Notes: generated from the letters alone by a model not told the origin. A stretch of DNA of 64,000 nucleotides from Gryllus longicercus (GCA_038098605.1 JAZDUA010000551.1:642501-706500), one strand, 5' to 3'; shown: positions 23,926 through 35,420, numbered from the stretch's first letter. A program made the numbers and translations.

Positions 23926-25443
23926 TAGGCCAGTATGATGGAAGGTATATATGTCTGATAGTGATGAAAAGTGCGTTTTGTAGGATGATTCATGGGGCTC
24001 TTCCAACCATCATGTATCACTTTCCATTTTTTCGCATTCCTGGTTAGCCCGAATAGCTTGGAGCATGTGACAGTGGTTTAGTGTGGATTTTTTAGCACCT
24101 TTCCTAGATGGCCCCCATCTCTTGACACATCGCGAAAAATGACTAAAATGATGATTGCTGCATTTGAGATAAGCTCCAGGTGTAGATTGGTTTACAATAG
24201 TAGTCGGTGCGATCACTCGCATGCGATCACTCGCAATTATCTGATCGAGGATCTCAACCGTGACTATGTCGGTTTCGTGCACTGTAAAGAGTTTCTGTGT
24301 GAGGTTGTGGTTCTCGAATTCGAAAGTGTTTTGTATTGAAAACACTGTAAAAGTGAAAGACTAAGATGTCAAATAGAAAGAGGAGAAAGAAGGAAATGCA
24401 GGAGATGTTTCGTAAGACGAGGGCAACGGCGATGAATTATTACTAGAATCAGAGTACGACGGATTAGTGAAAGCAAACGGAAGACGAGAACATAAGACGA
24501 TGAAATGCATTAGAAATAGAAGCTTTGTAGCTAATTCGACAGTAAATTGTAATAAATTAGCAATGCACCGCTTCCAAAATTCCGGTATCCAAGCTCTCCG
24601 ATTAGATTACAATCGACATCTCGAAAACTGAGAGTAGTTGTATTGAAGCAACTCATGTAACAAAAAGAAACAGAACTACGTAAACTGGGGTCTGTGGGTG
24701 TGCTCAAACATACCATGAAATCTATATAAGAAGCTTATCTGATGAGCACACTAAAACATGATCAGAATAAACCCTTCAAAATTATTTTTTATGTGACAAA
24801 GGCAAATTTTATCACGAGTTCAAAAGCATGTATCGTGATACGTTTCAAAAAGACATACCTACTCGCTTATTTATAAATATATTTATTTAAAAGCAAAATA
24901 CAACTAATTGTATGAAGAATTTCGTAGCGTTTGTAATACGCAACAAGTTAAAGTAAATAGTATACTGCAACTAATTACTGCTTTAAGTAACATTACGACT
25001 GAACGAAAAGGCGAGATCTGTCTTCCTGTAAGAAACTGCTATTTTCAACAAATAACAGAATGATTTTTTTAAACATTAGACAAAAACAAGCAAATAATTT
25101 GTCTTTCAACCATGTTCCTGTCACATGACAAAATTTTTTTACAAGGTACAATTTGAAAATAAAATAAATATAATATAAAATAATTAGTACACAAAATTCA
25201 CATCTCGGTTGGTTGACATAAAACATCACGCAAAATATATTAGTACGAAGGCGCCATTCTTCATTCTACTACGAGAGCGCTTTGCGCTTAGATTTCCCGC
25301 TTCAGCTTGCCGTACTCACCCCTTTGTAAATTTGGGGGTGGGAGAGAGCGGAGTCAGGAAAAGTTCCCAGGCGGACTTCCCAGGCGGACTTCCCAGGCAG
25401 GCAAGTGGCTCGTGCGGGCGCAGTTTGAGAAGCTGCGTAAATG
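23926..25443. other. Intergenic, AT-rich
   Basis: A short triplication of the 13-bp word CCCAGGCGGACTT occurs at about 25366-25400 (third unit altered). Otherwise no feature is recognised; frames on both strands near 24010-24345 overlap and lack support. Confidence 0.55.
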
Positions 25444-27030
25444 TTTAATGATTATTTTTTAATGATTCTGGACGCGTCAACTGCTGAGATCATTAGTCCC
25501 GTAAGTGCAGTGCATGTTCTTTCCTCTGGAGGAGGCAGAGACCTACCCCCTCTGGATGGCAAGATCCGGCACCGACCTATCGTCGGCTAGCGGGGTCCAC
25601 AACATTAGTCCACAACATTAAGATCATTAGTCCCGTAAGTGCAGTGCATGTTCTTTCCTCTGGAGGAGGCAGAGACCTACCCCCTCTGGATGGCAAGATC
25701 CGGCACCGACCTATCGTCGGCTAGCGGGGTCCACAACATTAGTCCACAACATTAAGATCATTAGTCCCGTAAGTGCAGTGCATGTTCTTTCCTCTGGAGG
25801 AGGCAGAGACCTACCCCCTCTGGATGGCAAGATCCGGCACCGACCTATCGTCGGCTAGCGGGGTCCACAACATTAGTCCACAACATTAAGATCATTAGTC
25901 CCGTAAGTGCAGTGCATGTTCTTTCCTCTGGAGGAGGCAGAGACCTACCCCCTCTGGATGGCAAGATCCGGCACCGACCTATCGTCGGCTAGCGGGGTCC
26001 ACAACATTAGTCCACAACATTAAGATCATTAGTCCCGTAAGTGCAGTGCATGTTCTTTCCTCTGGAGGAGGCAGAGACCTACCCCCTCTGGATGGCAAGA
26101 TCCGGCACCGACCTATCGTCGGCTAGCGGGGTCCACAACATTAGTCCACAACATTAAGATCATTAGTCCCGTAAGTGCAGTGCATGTTCTTTCCTCTGGA
26201 GGAGGCAGAGACCTACCCCCTCTGGATGGCAAGATCCGGCACCGACCTATCGTCGGCTAGCGGGGTCCACAACATTAGTCCACAACATTAAGATCATTAG
26301 TCCCGTAAGTGCAGTGCATGTTCTTTCCTCTGGAGGAGGCAGAGACCTACCCCCTCTGGATGGCAAGATCCGGCACCGACCTATCGTCGGCTAGCGGGGT
26401 CCACAACATTAAGATCATTAGTCCCGTAAGTGCAGTGCATGTTCTTTCCTCTGGAGGAGGCAGAGACCTACCCCCTCTGGATGGCAAGATCCGGCACCGA
26501 CCTATCGTCGGCTAGCGGGGTCCACAACATTAGTCCACAACATTAAGATCATTAGTCCCGTAAGTGCAGTGCATGTTCTTTCCTCTGGAGGAGGCAGAGA
26601 CCTACCCCCTCTGGATGGCAAGATCCGGCACCGACCTATCGTCGGCTAGTGGGGTCCACAACAAGGTATTTCCCACCAGCGGGGCACCGCCCTAGCTAGG
26701 AAGAATAAGCTTCCTATCAGTCCCCCGGCACGTGTGATAGCGTAGTGTATGTTAGTGTAAATGAGTATAAAGGGTGATGATTCAACAACGAAGAGGGAGG
26801 AAAGATCGCACGCGGTCAGTTGCCCATTTGTTAGAATACTGCTCCGGCATTCGCCTGATGTTGATCGGAGACACCGCGGACCGATCAGAGCAGCCGGCCG
26901 CCACCACTATCCTCCAGAAAGCGACTGAATGCGAGCTGATAAGCTAGTGCCGAAAATCCTGCGAACCTAGGACTTTCCGGCCACAGGTACTGCAACGACA
27001 TCAGTTGATGCCCTGAGCCACATCTCCCAA
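25444..27030 (-). mobile_element. SINE family A, expanded internally to 1.6 kb
   Basis: Both ends are typical: the tail side with ATTCTGGACGCGTCAACTGC at about 25463, and the tRNA side with GATGCCCTGAGCCACATCTC at about 27007. Between them, one 110-bp piece of the body is repeated nine times in tandem, which makes the element about three times its normal length. The A-box complement is preserved; the B-box region (CTGCGAACCTAGGAC) is slightly damaged. Confidence 0.85.
25483..26662. repeat. 134-bp tandem array of nine units inside a SINE
   Basis: GTAAGTGCAGTGCATG recurs at 25501, 25635, 25769, 25903, 26037, 26171, 26305, 26426 and 26560. All spacings are 134 bp except one of 121 bp, where a 13-bp duplicate of the linker is missing. 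I saw no other base differences between units apart from a single C-to-T in the last (GCTAGTGGGG). Each unit is about 110 bp of SINE body plus a linker containing TCCACAACATTAG twice. Confidence 0.97.
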
Positions 27031-27189
27031 CATAAATGTTCAAGAAAACTCATTAAATATAAATCATTATACATTTCAAAACTATTTAAAAATAGATTCA
27101 AACTTTATAGAGCACGCTTATTTTAACACGTATTTATTGTTAACTGTGTAAAACGTTGTCCGATTCGATTTATACATTCTGTACTCGCT
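27031..27189. other. Short AT-rich spacer
   Basis: Nothing recognised. Confidence 0.5.
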
Positions 27190-27690
27190 CGTAACCTCAG
27201 AACGCGCTCGCATAAAATACCAAGCCCGAATCGCAACGGAATTACCAAGCCCGAATCGCAACGGGAAGCAGATTCCGTCAACATGCGTCACCCGCCCGCT
27301 CGCCGAGCGACGCGCCCACGCCCATCGGCATACGGCGAGCGGGGGCGGCCCGGAAGCGGGCAGACCGCGCGGGTTGCGAAATCCGAACGATCGAGTTCGA
27401 CAGATTCCGTCGGGCGTCCGGAAGTTAGGAACGCGAGGTGGACGCAGGCAACTCGGAGAGGAGCCGGCAGGAGCGGAGGCCCACGCGGCGTGCGTGGGCG
27501 GGGGAGGGGGAGGGGGCGGAGGGGCGGGGGAAGGGGTCGGGACTCCGAAACATTGGCCCGTTCAATAAATAATGTATCGGGCGGCCGCGGCCCGGATGTG
27601 CCTGGAATGAAGTGCGGCGGGTCGCATCCGGCGGGGAAAGCGCGGGGGACAGCGAAGACGGCATGGCGCGGACGAAAACACTAGAAAAGG
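27190..27690. promoter_or_regulatory. CpG island with an embedded AT-rich core
   Basis: CpG-dense, with an internal direct repeat, AAGCCCGAATCGCAACGG (about 27222-27239 and 27246-27263). The AT-rich word TTCAATAAATAATGTATCG at 27561-27579 stands alone inside GC-rich sequence, as in a transcription-factor cluster. The 133-codon plus frame is Arg/Gly-rich and compositional. Confidence 0.35.
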
Positions 27691-27780
27691 CAAAATACGG
27701 TCGATGTGCGGTGAAAATAAAAAAAAAGACCTGAAATGGGGGAAATTGTGTAGAAATATGAGTTCAAATGAAAAATTCTA

Positions 27781-28050
27781 GTCGACCTGCATGGCCGATT
27801 TGGCCAATTTTTGTCCACAGTGAAGCCAATTTTTGCCGAAATTTCGGACGGCCGATGCGTCGCGACGTCGGACGTTTTCGTCTGATGTGCCGGATTCGTT
27901 CAAACACGTGATGGTAAATCGAATGACATTTTACGACGGCGCCGGAAAACATCGACTGTCAGACGAAGATCTGTTTTGTCTGATTTTGTCCGTTCGACGA
28001 CGATCGACGATCGAAATTTCGGCCCAAATCGGCTTCACTGTGTCCGCCGC
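27781..28050. mobile_element. Foldback (inverted-repeat) element, MITE-like
   Basis: The left arm (about 27813-27885), with CACAGTGAAGCC and GCCGAAATTTCGG, is matched in inverted form by the right arm (about 27985-28044), with CGAAATTTCGGCC and GGCTTCACTGTG. The arms have some mismatches and enclose roughly 100 bp. No transposase frame is present; the 118-codon plus frame crosses the hairpin and is not a gene. Confidence 0.6.
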
Positions 28051-28059
28051 CTCAGAACG

Positions 28060-28205
28060 CGTACCGACCCAGCGCCTCGGTCCGAACAATTCCAGGTTGC
28101 AATCCTGGCACAGGTGGGAACGTTCGTCCCTTGTTTTCCGCGTGCATAGTTGGGGAGCGCCTCGCATTCTGCTGGTTCTTGGAGTCTAAGAACCAGTCCA
28201 GTCTA
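28060..28205 (+). other. tRNA-like fragment and hairpin
   Basis: CCAGGTTGCAATCCTGG at 28092-28108 is a self-complementary word that resembles a tRNA T-arm with a mutated B-box. Downstream, CTGGTTCTT (28172-28180) pairs perfectly with AAGAACCAG (28188-28196) across a 7-base loop. No full cloverleaf could be built. Confidence 0.3.
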
Positions 28206-28389
28206 GTGTATGGTTTTAGATAGACCTTATTGGAGTGTTCGGGGTAACTGGCTTGAGTGCTAGAAATTCATAACAAAGATAGAAAGAAGAGAGAGATAAG
28301 TCATGTACAGAGGCAGGTAGTGAGAATCTAGAAAAGGAGGTGGAGCCCTGAGATGGGATATGTAGTTACTGACTACCTAATTAGCGAAT

Positions 28390-28505
28390 TAGCCTATTAA
28401 TATTTACATTATAAAAAATGGATGGATAAAGTCCGAAATAGGAACAACTTCGAAACATACTTCGGACTTCAGCTGGATGAGTTAGCTAAGGCGGGTGACA
28501 TACTG
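28390..28505 (+). repeat. Dispersed repeat R2, copy 1
   Basis: TTACATTATAAAAAATGGAT, then AAAGTCCGAAATAGGAACAA, CTTCGAAACAT and TTCGG.CTTCA..TGGATGAGTT match the copy at 29390-29505 in order. The two are about 1 kb apart in the same orientation. Confidence 0.7.
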
Positions 28506-29368
28506 AAAGGTGGCGAAAAGTACTAGATATTATGTGATTAACAGATATCAGATTACAAGTTGGTAGTTTCTAACGCTGGTAAGAGACAACGTGTCAAGTA
28601 TCGATTTCACTGTCTTAGTTGTAATTTTCCTGTTTACACGATGCCACCTAAGCTAATCTAATCTCTTCATATATATCAGCTGACGATTTGCTTTGCATTT
28701 CCGGTTGTTGAAACGAGGCTGCAGTCTACAACCTTCGCGATTTACATAAAATAACATTGAGTCTGTACAATTCGTATTTATCAAAATACTTATCGCCTGA
28801 CACTCGACTCGATCACCGCCTTACTTTAGTCAACGCCATATGACGTTCGCAGTCAGACGGATGATGTCCGATATCATCATTCACCGTCACTGAAACTGCT
28901 TTATTCAAGTCAACTGACTATTCTGCAAATTAGTCATATTTCGAATTTTGCCCATAACATTCGCTGTTTGAAGAAAGGAAGAGTGAAATTAAGTTTATAG
29001 GGCAATGGGAAGAAAGAAAGAAAGAAAGAAAGAAAGGTAAAATGAGGAAAGGTATGTGTTGTATATTTATAATCACGAATTAACTAGTGTACATTCTAGG
29101 TTAAAATTTTGAATTTTCAATAAACTTTAACAATTTTTAAAATGTTAATTATTATTTTGGTAATTTTTTTCACTGCCACGTTTCCATTTGTTTTCGGGTT
29201 TAATGTAACTAATTGGAAGAAACATTTCTTTGATGTCATTGTTGAATACGTCACAGATAAATGTTTGAAATGAATTACACATTTCATTTCTTGTGCATAT
29301 TTATATGTAAAATTTAAGAACTTTTCATCGCAGTAAAATGTATAATGGTAATATTATTACTGCTAATG
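28506..29368. other. Intergenic, AT-rich, with a short (AAAG)n
   Basis: A (GAAA)7-like microsatellite lies at 29010-29037. No gene or other repeat is recognised. Confidence 0.5.
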
Positions 29369-29406
29369 AATAATTAGTAAATTAATATATTAATTTACTA
29401 ATTATT
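29369..29406. repeat. Perfect 38-bp palindrome
   Basis: The sequence, with halves centred on AATTAATATATTAATT, is its own reverse complement across 38 bases (19 per arm, no loop). It is AT-only apart from one G/C pair. It directly precedes the second R2 copy, so it may be an element end. Confidence 0.9.
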
Positions 29407-29505
29407 ATATTACATTATACAAAATGGATTGAAAAAGTCCGAATTAGGAACAGCTTCGAAACATTCTTCGGGCTTCATTTGGATGAGTTGGATGAGCTCT
29501 CCGCA
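29390..29505 (+). repeat. Dispersed repeat R2, copy 2
   Basis: Matches copy 1 (28390-28505) as described there, with a handful of substitutions. Class unknown. Confidence 0.7.
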
Positions 29506-30484
29506 AAAGATGAATGATAAGCAGAAAGATCACAAACGATTTTGGATCATTATTGAAATATGTTTTACAACTTACTATTTTATACCAACGAAGCCACATC
29601 AATGAATTTAGCTCACCCGAAGGGCTTCATGGAACAGTTACTAGTACTTTAGGTGACATGCGAGTTTTACAGTCATGATAGAGAGGTACATTCCTCATTG
29701 TCTCAAACCCGCAATTGTACCTCCATTGACGTCACGCTCATCAAACGCAGAACCTGGAGGCTGCAGACGCTTTATGAGCGAGTATGAATCGATTCAGCGC
29801 CTATCACTGTGAGCATCGCTTATTACTCTCGAGCCGCAAGCGCCGCTTTACATGCCGCATCTGTGGGCGATTCAAACGCAGACTCTTCTGTGGATGTCCT
29901 CGTATGTGTTTCTACCCTGTACACGACTCACAATGAATAAAACACCTTTCCATCGTAGCCCGTGAACCGTGATGTTTGCGAATTGACAATCGTCAAAATT
30001 TTAACCCCTTCGACCACGTGCTTTTGTTTAAAATTAACGCTAAATCTCTAAATTTGAAAAGTTTATGTTTATTCTAAACTTGTTCTGTCTATGCTAAAAT
30101 ATCTGCCTTTAAAGTAGGTGTGCACGCAGGTAACATTGCCAGCCAGCAATGAAACTTCCGCTAACAAAGTGCGATTGTGTAAGGCGATTTCACAGTAAGA
30201 TTTCTATAGAATTTGAAATTATAGTAAATTCTCTTTGCAGTATTTTAGTCCTTTGACAATGAAGGATATCAACTCCATTACTTTCTGCATTTTTAAATAA
30301 AAATTCGCATTGCTTGTTCTATTTTGAAAATTTATAGAATTTTATAATATTACCCTCACATCAATAAAACTATTTTTAGTAAAATATACAAAACATAATT
30401 ATTACAACAAATTTGTAACCAGTAAAAATTAAAATAAATGTTTATTTGCATTCTCAAATTCTTTCTCACTGCATTTTTTTATCT
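29506..30484. other. Intergenic, or intron if the exon candidate at 30517 is real
   Basis: AT-rich with a CG-containing patch at 29680-29950. No coding frame is called. Confidence 0.5.
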
Positions 30485-30516
30485 TCATTTCAGATAACCC
30501 ACTACGAACACGAAAA

Positions 30517-30651
30517 ATGTCTGAGCCTCAGAAATTCATCCCAGAGTTTTTCTTAGATAAATTAGGGACGAGCCCAGCGTCCGATCCTAAAGATTGGGAG
30601 CGGAGACAGCATGAAGAACAAATGGTGTGGGGTCAGCGCCCCATTGTTTAA
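30517..30651 (+). CDS. Candidate coding exon, 44 codons, end overlaps a SINE
   Basis: The segment TTTTTTTATCTTCATTTCAG (30474-30493) is a textbook 3' splice site: a long pyrimidine tract followed by CAG. The exon starts at 30494, and an ATG lies 23 bases in at 30517. The 44-residue product has a soluble, charged, protein-like sequence (MSEPQKFIPEFFLDKLGTSP at the start, DPKDWERRQHEEQM at residues 24-37). The reading frame stops at TAA 30649-30651. From about 30620 the DNA aligns with the SINE family A block GGTCAGTGGCCCATTTGTTA, so the last six or so residues (GQRPIV) are SINE-derived. It could be an alternative last exon that took up a SINE, a real exon cut short by insertion, or a pseudogene piece. 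I do not recognise the protein family. Confidence 0.35.
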   Translation: MSEPQKFIPEFFLDKLGTSPASDPKDWERRQHEEQMVWGQRPIV

Positions 30652-30845
30652 AGCACTGTTCCGGCAGACGCTTTGTGTGGACCGGAGGAAACTATGAACA
30701 CTATCTTCAGCGGCCGGCAGTGCTCGACTTCCACCCAACTGCTATGTAGCTCGTGTCAAAAGTCCGCGAACTTGCGGCCAGAACTCCACAGCTCTCCTAC
30801 GACTCTCCGATCTAGAGCACGTCACTTGCCTTCTGGCAACTAAAT
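30620..30845 (-). mobile_element. Decayed SINE family A fragment
   Basis: Recognisable blocks are GTTCCGGCAGACGCTTTG (for CTCCGGCATTCGCCTGG), GACCGGAGGAAACTATGAACACTATC and GCGGCCGGCAG, then GTGTCAAAAGTCC, with the tRNA end lost near 30845. Divergence is much higher than in the other copies. Confidence 0.6.
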
Positions 30846-33820
30846 ACTTCTAATAACTTCTGGATCCAGCAAGGGGAGGGATGGTAACGCATTGCGCAGT
30901 TGACAAATCATCCCAGGCCTCGCCTTCGTCCCCACCCATGCTCTCACGAATGACCTCTGTAAACACAGACTGACGTATCAATGTATGGAAGAAATTTCTA
31001 AAGCTTAACCCTTGAAATCTGGAATATATATTCGTATTAAGTAACCTCTAACAAAGGACTTTTCACAACTCACTCTCTGAAGGGGTGAAAACTCCTCAGA
31101 GTTTATTACTGAAGTTTTTTAGGAGAACGTAAGCATTTTATAATGTTTAAAGCTGCCCATAGCAAGAATGATCGTGGCGAAGATGAAGGAAAGACGGGCA
31201 AAGTAGGTCAGGGCGCTAAGGGTGAGACATGGTAGGACCTAGCAGAGCGGGAAGAGATAGGGCTAGAATATACTATAGTATATGTAGAATTAATTCATTT
31301 TCCCGACAAATAAGTGATTTCCATTATTCTGCTCAGAAATGGACACCAATAGCGCTTGACAATACATCTAGTATACATAAATATCATAATGTTGTATTTA
31401 AATACAATTATCGCTTTTTCTATGTAATTGTTCTTATCACTTCTGCATCGGCAACCACCTCTCTAGGGGCCATTAAGCTACGATATATCAGTGATAGGAA
31501 ACAGCGTGCACTTCATTAATATATTCAATAGTTGGCGCATTCTGAAATTCTGTTGGTCATAATTTTATTTGTGGATTAGTCGTATTAGTGGGTGTTTCGG
31601 TTAGTACATTTTATTACATTTCGTTACTGCTGAGAAAAGATGAAAGAAACTTCTATTTATAAATTGAATATTAGTATCAGAGCGAACTATTCAGTAAGCA
31701 ACCATCAATTTCACCAAGTAATTTTCTAAACATCAATTCATATTTGTTATTCATTTTGAAAAGATACCTCTGCATGAACATTCTTCTGCGATATTCTTTG
31801 CACTTACATACGTGCAAAGAAGAGAGTAAACAGAGTAAGCCAGATAATCGCAGGGCAGACCAACGAAAATTCTCAGAGAAGTCCGCAAAGCATGAAGCTA
31901 GCAATCTACTCTGAGCTCCTCCAGAAGGAGCCGCTCTAAGGAGGGGCAAGGTCTAGCCCCGGCGCTAAGACCTCGGATCTGGGCCGGGGGCGCCTCGGAG
32001 GCTGCCAAGAGATTTCACGAAGGAAACGAGAAGACTTCTTTAGTCCTCCCAACAGTCGCCGTCTCCCTGACCTCCTCTCACCCTTGCCCCGGCCTCGACC
32101 TTACTGGTAGCGTTGCACAACCGTCACTCACCTCTTCCACAACGGAGACGAAGTTACTTCGACCCCAGTCACACGCTTCCTATTCCGGAGTTTTGCGCAT
32201 GCACGTATTCGCTAAAACTCCGAAATCGTTCGTCAAAAAGGAAGCGTGTTAACTGTGTCTTTCGCTACACGATTGATAGTTCTGTTGGTGCACTGGTGTA
32301 TTAGTGCACTACAAGCGAAAACAACAGCGCACTTTATTTTAAATGTTTCCTCCAGTTGCGTTGCTAAACCAATGGCGTAAATAACTATTACGCCACTGAA
32401 ACACGTCTCCAACGTTAACAGGGGCATTAAGTAAACAAGAAGAACACGAAACTCGCTATTGAATAATTTTGATTGATTCTTTCATTTTTTCAAAATTAAA
32501 CAAATGTATTTTTTAAATACTTCTCACGTCTTTATTATTTATATTATAGATGTTTCATATACTACATTACTATATTTATGAGTACATGTAGTACAAATGA
32601 TTTCCAATGATGTTCTTGAAAATTCAAATGTTTTCTGTGAAAATGAGCTTCAAATTACGCAATTGAACAGCTTAAGAATGACCTTGAGGCTGCAATAGAT
32701 GGCAGCTGGGAAGTGGGTGGGGCAAAATCACACGGCAAGCTCAGACTAAAGAGAATAGTCTAATTAGTAAGAAAAACTTTTTGCCATTCTGAAGCACCAG
32801 GAGACGATATGTTTTATGACGAATTGAATATGAGTATACTTGTAAGCACTGGAAGTTTTAAGCACTTGAAGTTTATGTCTACGCCACACTATTTTTTCAA
32901 CCATGTCACATATCCAGCTGCTATTTATCCCACTCGACTGACAAACTTTGATTCACACAGTAAATTGCTAGTGTAAGTTTAATCCCAAAATGGGAGAATT
33001 TAGTGACTAAATATGACCCGCATCAAACACTTCACCGCTTGTCAATCTTTGTCATCCTCAAAGAAAGTAAATAACTCGTATTCTTGCTAGTACGACACTC
33101 ATTCGTTCCCCTATTCAAAGTATCACATGTCTAAATGATTTGCGTTAATTTCATAAACACTAGCAACGTGTACTGATAGTAAAGTACTCAAGAGTTTTGT
33201 CATTCTTCATAATTAATAAGAATGTTTTATGAAAAATAAGGTACTAAAATGATAGAATATTGCTTAAGTATTCTGAAGATTGCTATTTTTTAAAGTAAAG
33301 GGGTTCGTTGGATTTCATTAGATTAAAACGTGAACAATTCTGGGCAGAAATTAAAGCTGGGCAAAACAGGACTTTCTATATGTTTAGCGGATACACCACC
33401 AGAACTGCAAGGGACATGACAAGTTTTTATGAAGCATATGGTCTACCAATCGTAGGTTGCAAATTGTCTTCTCTGTCCTACAACCCTAGAGGACAATACA
33501 TGGGAGATGGGGCGCGTCTTTGGATGTATTATTTATGGACACCTTACAGGAGATCATGCGTGTCCTTTGGAGATACTACTATAACTCAACCAACGGATCA
33601 ACAAAAACTCCCAACCGCACATAAGATTACCCTTCAAATGACTTCATTCCACATCCTAACGTGCAAGAGTGACTTTGCAGACTACCCTCCTCTACCATCC
33701 ACAGCCTGCTTCAATTTTCTTCCTTCCACTCCGCCTTGGCGAGTCCGCCTGCTGCTCAGTCCCTCTGTTCGTCTTACGAGACATCCACAGCACCGCACTG
33801 CGGGCACCTTCCTTCCCTCC
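30846..33820. other. Intergenic, about 3 kb
   Basis: Mostly AT-rich with GC patches at 31910-32115 and 30880-30960. The 283-codon frame starting at 33308 is open across AT-rich and then GC-rich sequence and has no family resemblance, no compositional sign of coding and no splice context; I do not call it. Nothing else is recognised. Confidence 0.5.
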
Positions 33821-34250
33821 AACTCCTCTCCCCTCCCCTCCCCTCCCCTCCCCTTCCCCTCCCCCACCCAGCTTCCTTGTTTCCATTCTCACGCTCCGAT
33901 TCCCGCCCGCCCTCCTCGTAAGCGCGCTCATCAGCAAGCGCGCGCCCCCGCCAAGCAGACGACAACGACGGCGACGCGCCGGAAGGAGAGCGCGCGGGGA
34001 TTTTTGTCCCCGCCCCTCCCCGCCCCGCCACCGCCCGCGCAGCACAGATGGCCCGGCACTGCGCAGCCTGCGTTGATGAGGCCTGCAGCGGATGACCCTC
34101 TCCGGGAGGGCGAGGCGGCGGATGGCGATGGGGATGGGGATGGCGGGAGTCGCTGGTAGGTTGCTGATGGGTGTAGTGGCGGGCGGAACTGGAATGAAGT
34201 CGGCCGTGGAGGAGGAAGCCGCTTTTAAGAATGGCGACAATAAAGCTCGC
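33821..34250. promoter_or_regulatory. GC island with a (CCCCT)n run
   Basis: CCCCT units run from about 33825 to 33868, followed by CpG-dense sequence to about 34120 and a GATGGCGATGGGGATGG repeat at 34120-34142. Multiple long overlapping frames on both strands indicate composition rather than coding. Confidence 0.35.
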
Positions 34251-34880
34251 GATTGTCAGGCGAGGCTACGCATGTTCCTCTTGGTTTCCGCTAGAAGGGA
34301 CTTCAGGTGTATACGTATGATTGGTTCTGTTGTGTTCCAAACGAACTTGACTAAACGGAAACTATTCATTTCTGAATTGACAACAATGATCAGGTTTAAA
34401 CCCATTCCTGTTTGATCCTGTCCTGTTTTATCTGCATTGTCTAATTTCATGAAGATTTCAATCATATTACTATTCGTCTTCCCATGAATTCTGGTTCGTG
34501 AAAGTTGGTCTGTATTTGAATGCGTTTTTATTTATGTAATTTTTCTTTTAATATATTCCTGTCACACACTTTCAAAATAATATAACATTATATAGTTCGT
34601 CTCCATCATAATCACCAAGAAAAAAGTATTGAATGGTGTGAAAGATGACAATTATATGTGAAAACACCGTATCTTTTCGGATAGGCAACGGAAGACCTGA
34701 TTTGTCATCGGGTGACAATAGGATCTCTTTCAAAGTGTCTGAAAAGAGGCGCGATGATGGCAATGGCAGGTAATTCCAAGGAGGGCTACGGGAGGTTGTG
34801 TTCGTAGTTGCGAAAGTGTACATGACCAAATTGGTGTTTCGGGCAGATGGCATCACTAAAAGGACATTAAACGAGCAGCT
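34251..34880. other. AT-richer spacer between GC islands
   Basis: No feature seen. The 190-codon minus frame (34572-35144) crosses this spacer into the next island without start context or recognisable domain. Confidence 0.45.
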
Positions 34881-35420
34881 GCCGTAGTTGTGGAGGTGAC
34901 GGATGGCGGCGCTGGTGGAACCACCGAGAGCCAGGACACTGAAGCGGCAACGATGAGGGGGCGAAGGCGATAGCGTCGCAACCGGAGAGTGGCAACGGCA
35001 GCTGTGACGGCGCGGCGCGGCGGAGCTCATCCCAAGGCCGGGGGCCGGGACGGCGGGGGCAAGGCCGGCGAATCCTTTAATTAGAAAATTAGGCCTGGCG
35101 CGAAGAGCCGGGGAGGGCCGGAGCCCGGTTGAAGGAGAGCTCATTACCTAATGCACCACGGGTGCCCCGCGGCTTATTGTGCGGATAGGGCGTCTGCTGA
35201 ACGGCCGCCGCCGCCGCCGCCGCTGGCGACGACGGCTTCGGAGGCGCTCAAAGGGCCGCGGAAATCCCGCGCCGCCGGAGCGACACCTCGGGGCGAAAGC
35301 GGTGTCCCCCAAGGCGGCGCGCTGCGCCCGCGCTGCTCCCGTGGATTTCCCCCAGGTTCCGCGGTGCGCGCCCGGCGCGGACCTCGGCGGAGGTCGGTTT
35401 TTCTGTAGAAATTTCAAGAC
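34881..35420. promoter_or_regulatory. CpG island with non-repetitive AT-rich words
   Basis: CpG-dense, with the isolated words CCTTTAATTAGAAAATTAGG (35075-35094) and TCATTACCTAATGCACC (35141-35157) in otherwise GC-rich DNA, plus a (CCG)n run at 35203-35224. The TAATTA and ATTA cores are typical homeodomain targets, so a promoter or enhancer role is possible. No coding exon is supported. Confidence 0.4.

Noticed and set aside
25501..26660. Regular repeats as a CRISPR array
   Set aside because: Units are contiguous 134-bp repeats without unique spacers, and the surroundings are a eukaryotic SINE.
33308..34159. 283-codon plus-strand frame
   Set aside because: It crosses from AT-rich sequence into a GC island; its sequence resembles no known family and changes composition with the DNA.
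34572..35144. 190-codon minus frame over the GC island
   Set aside because: No recognised domain, no good start context and no splice signal; composition follows the island.
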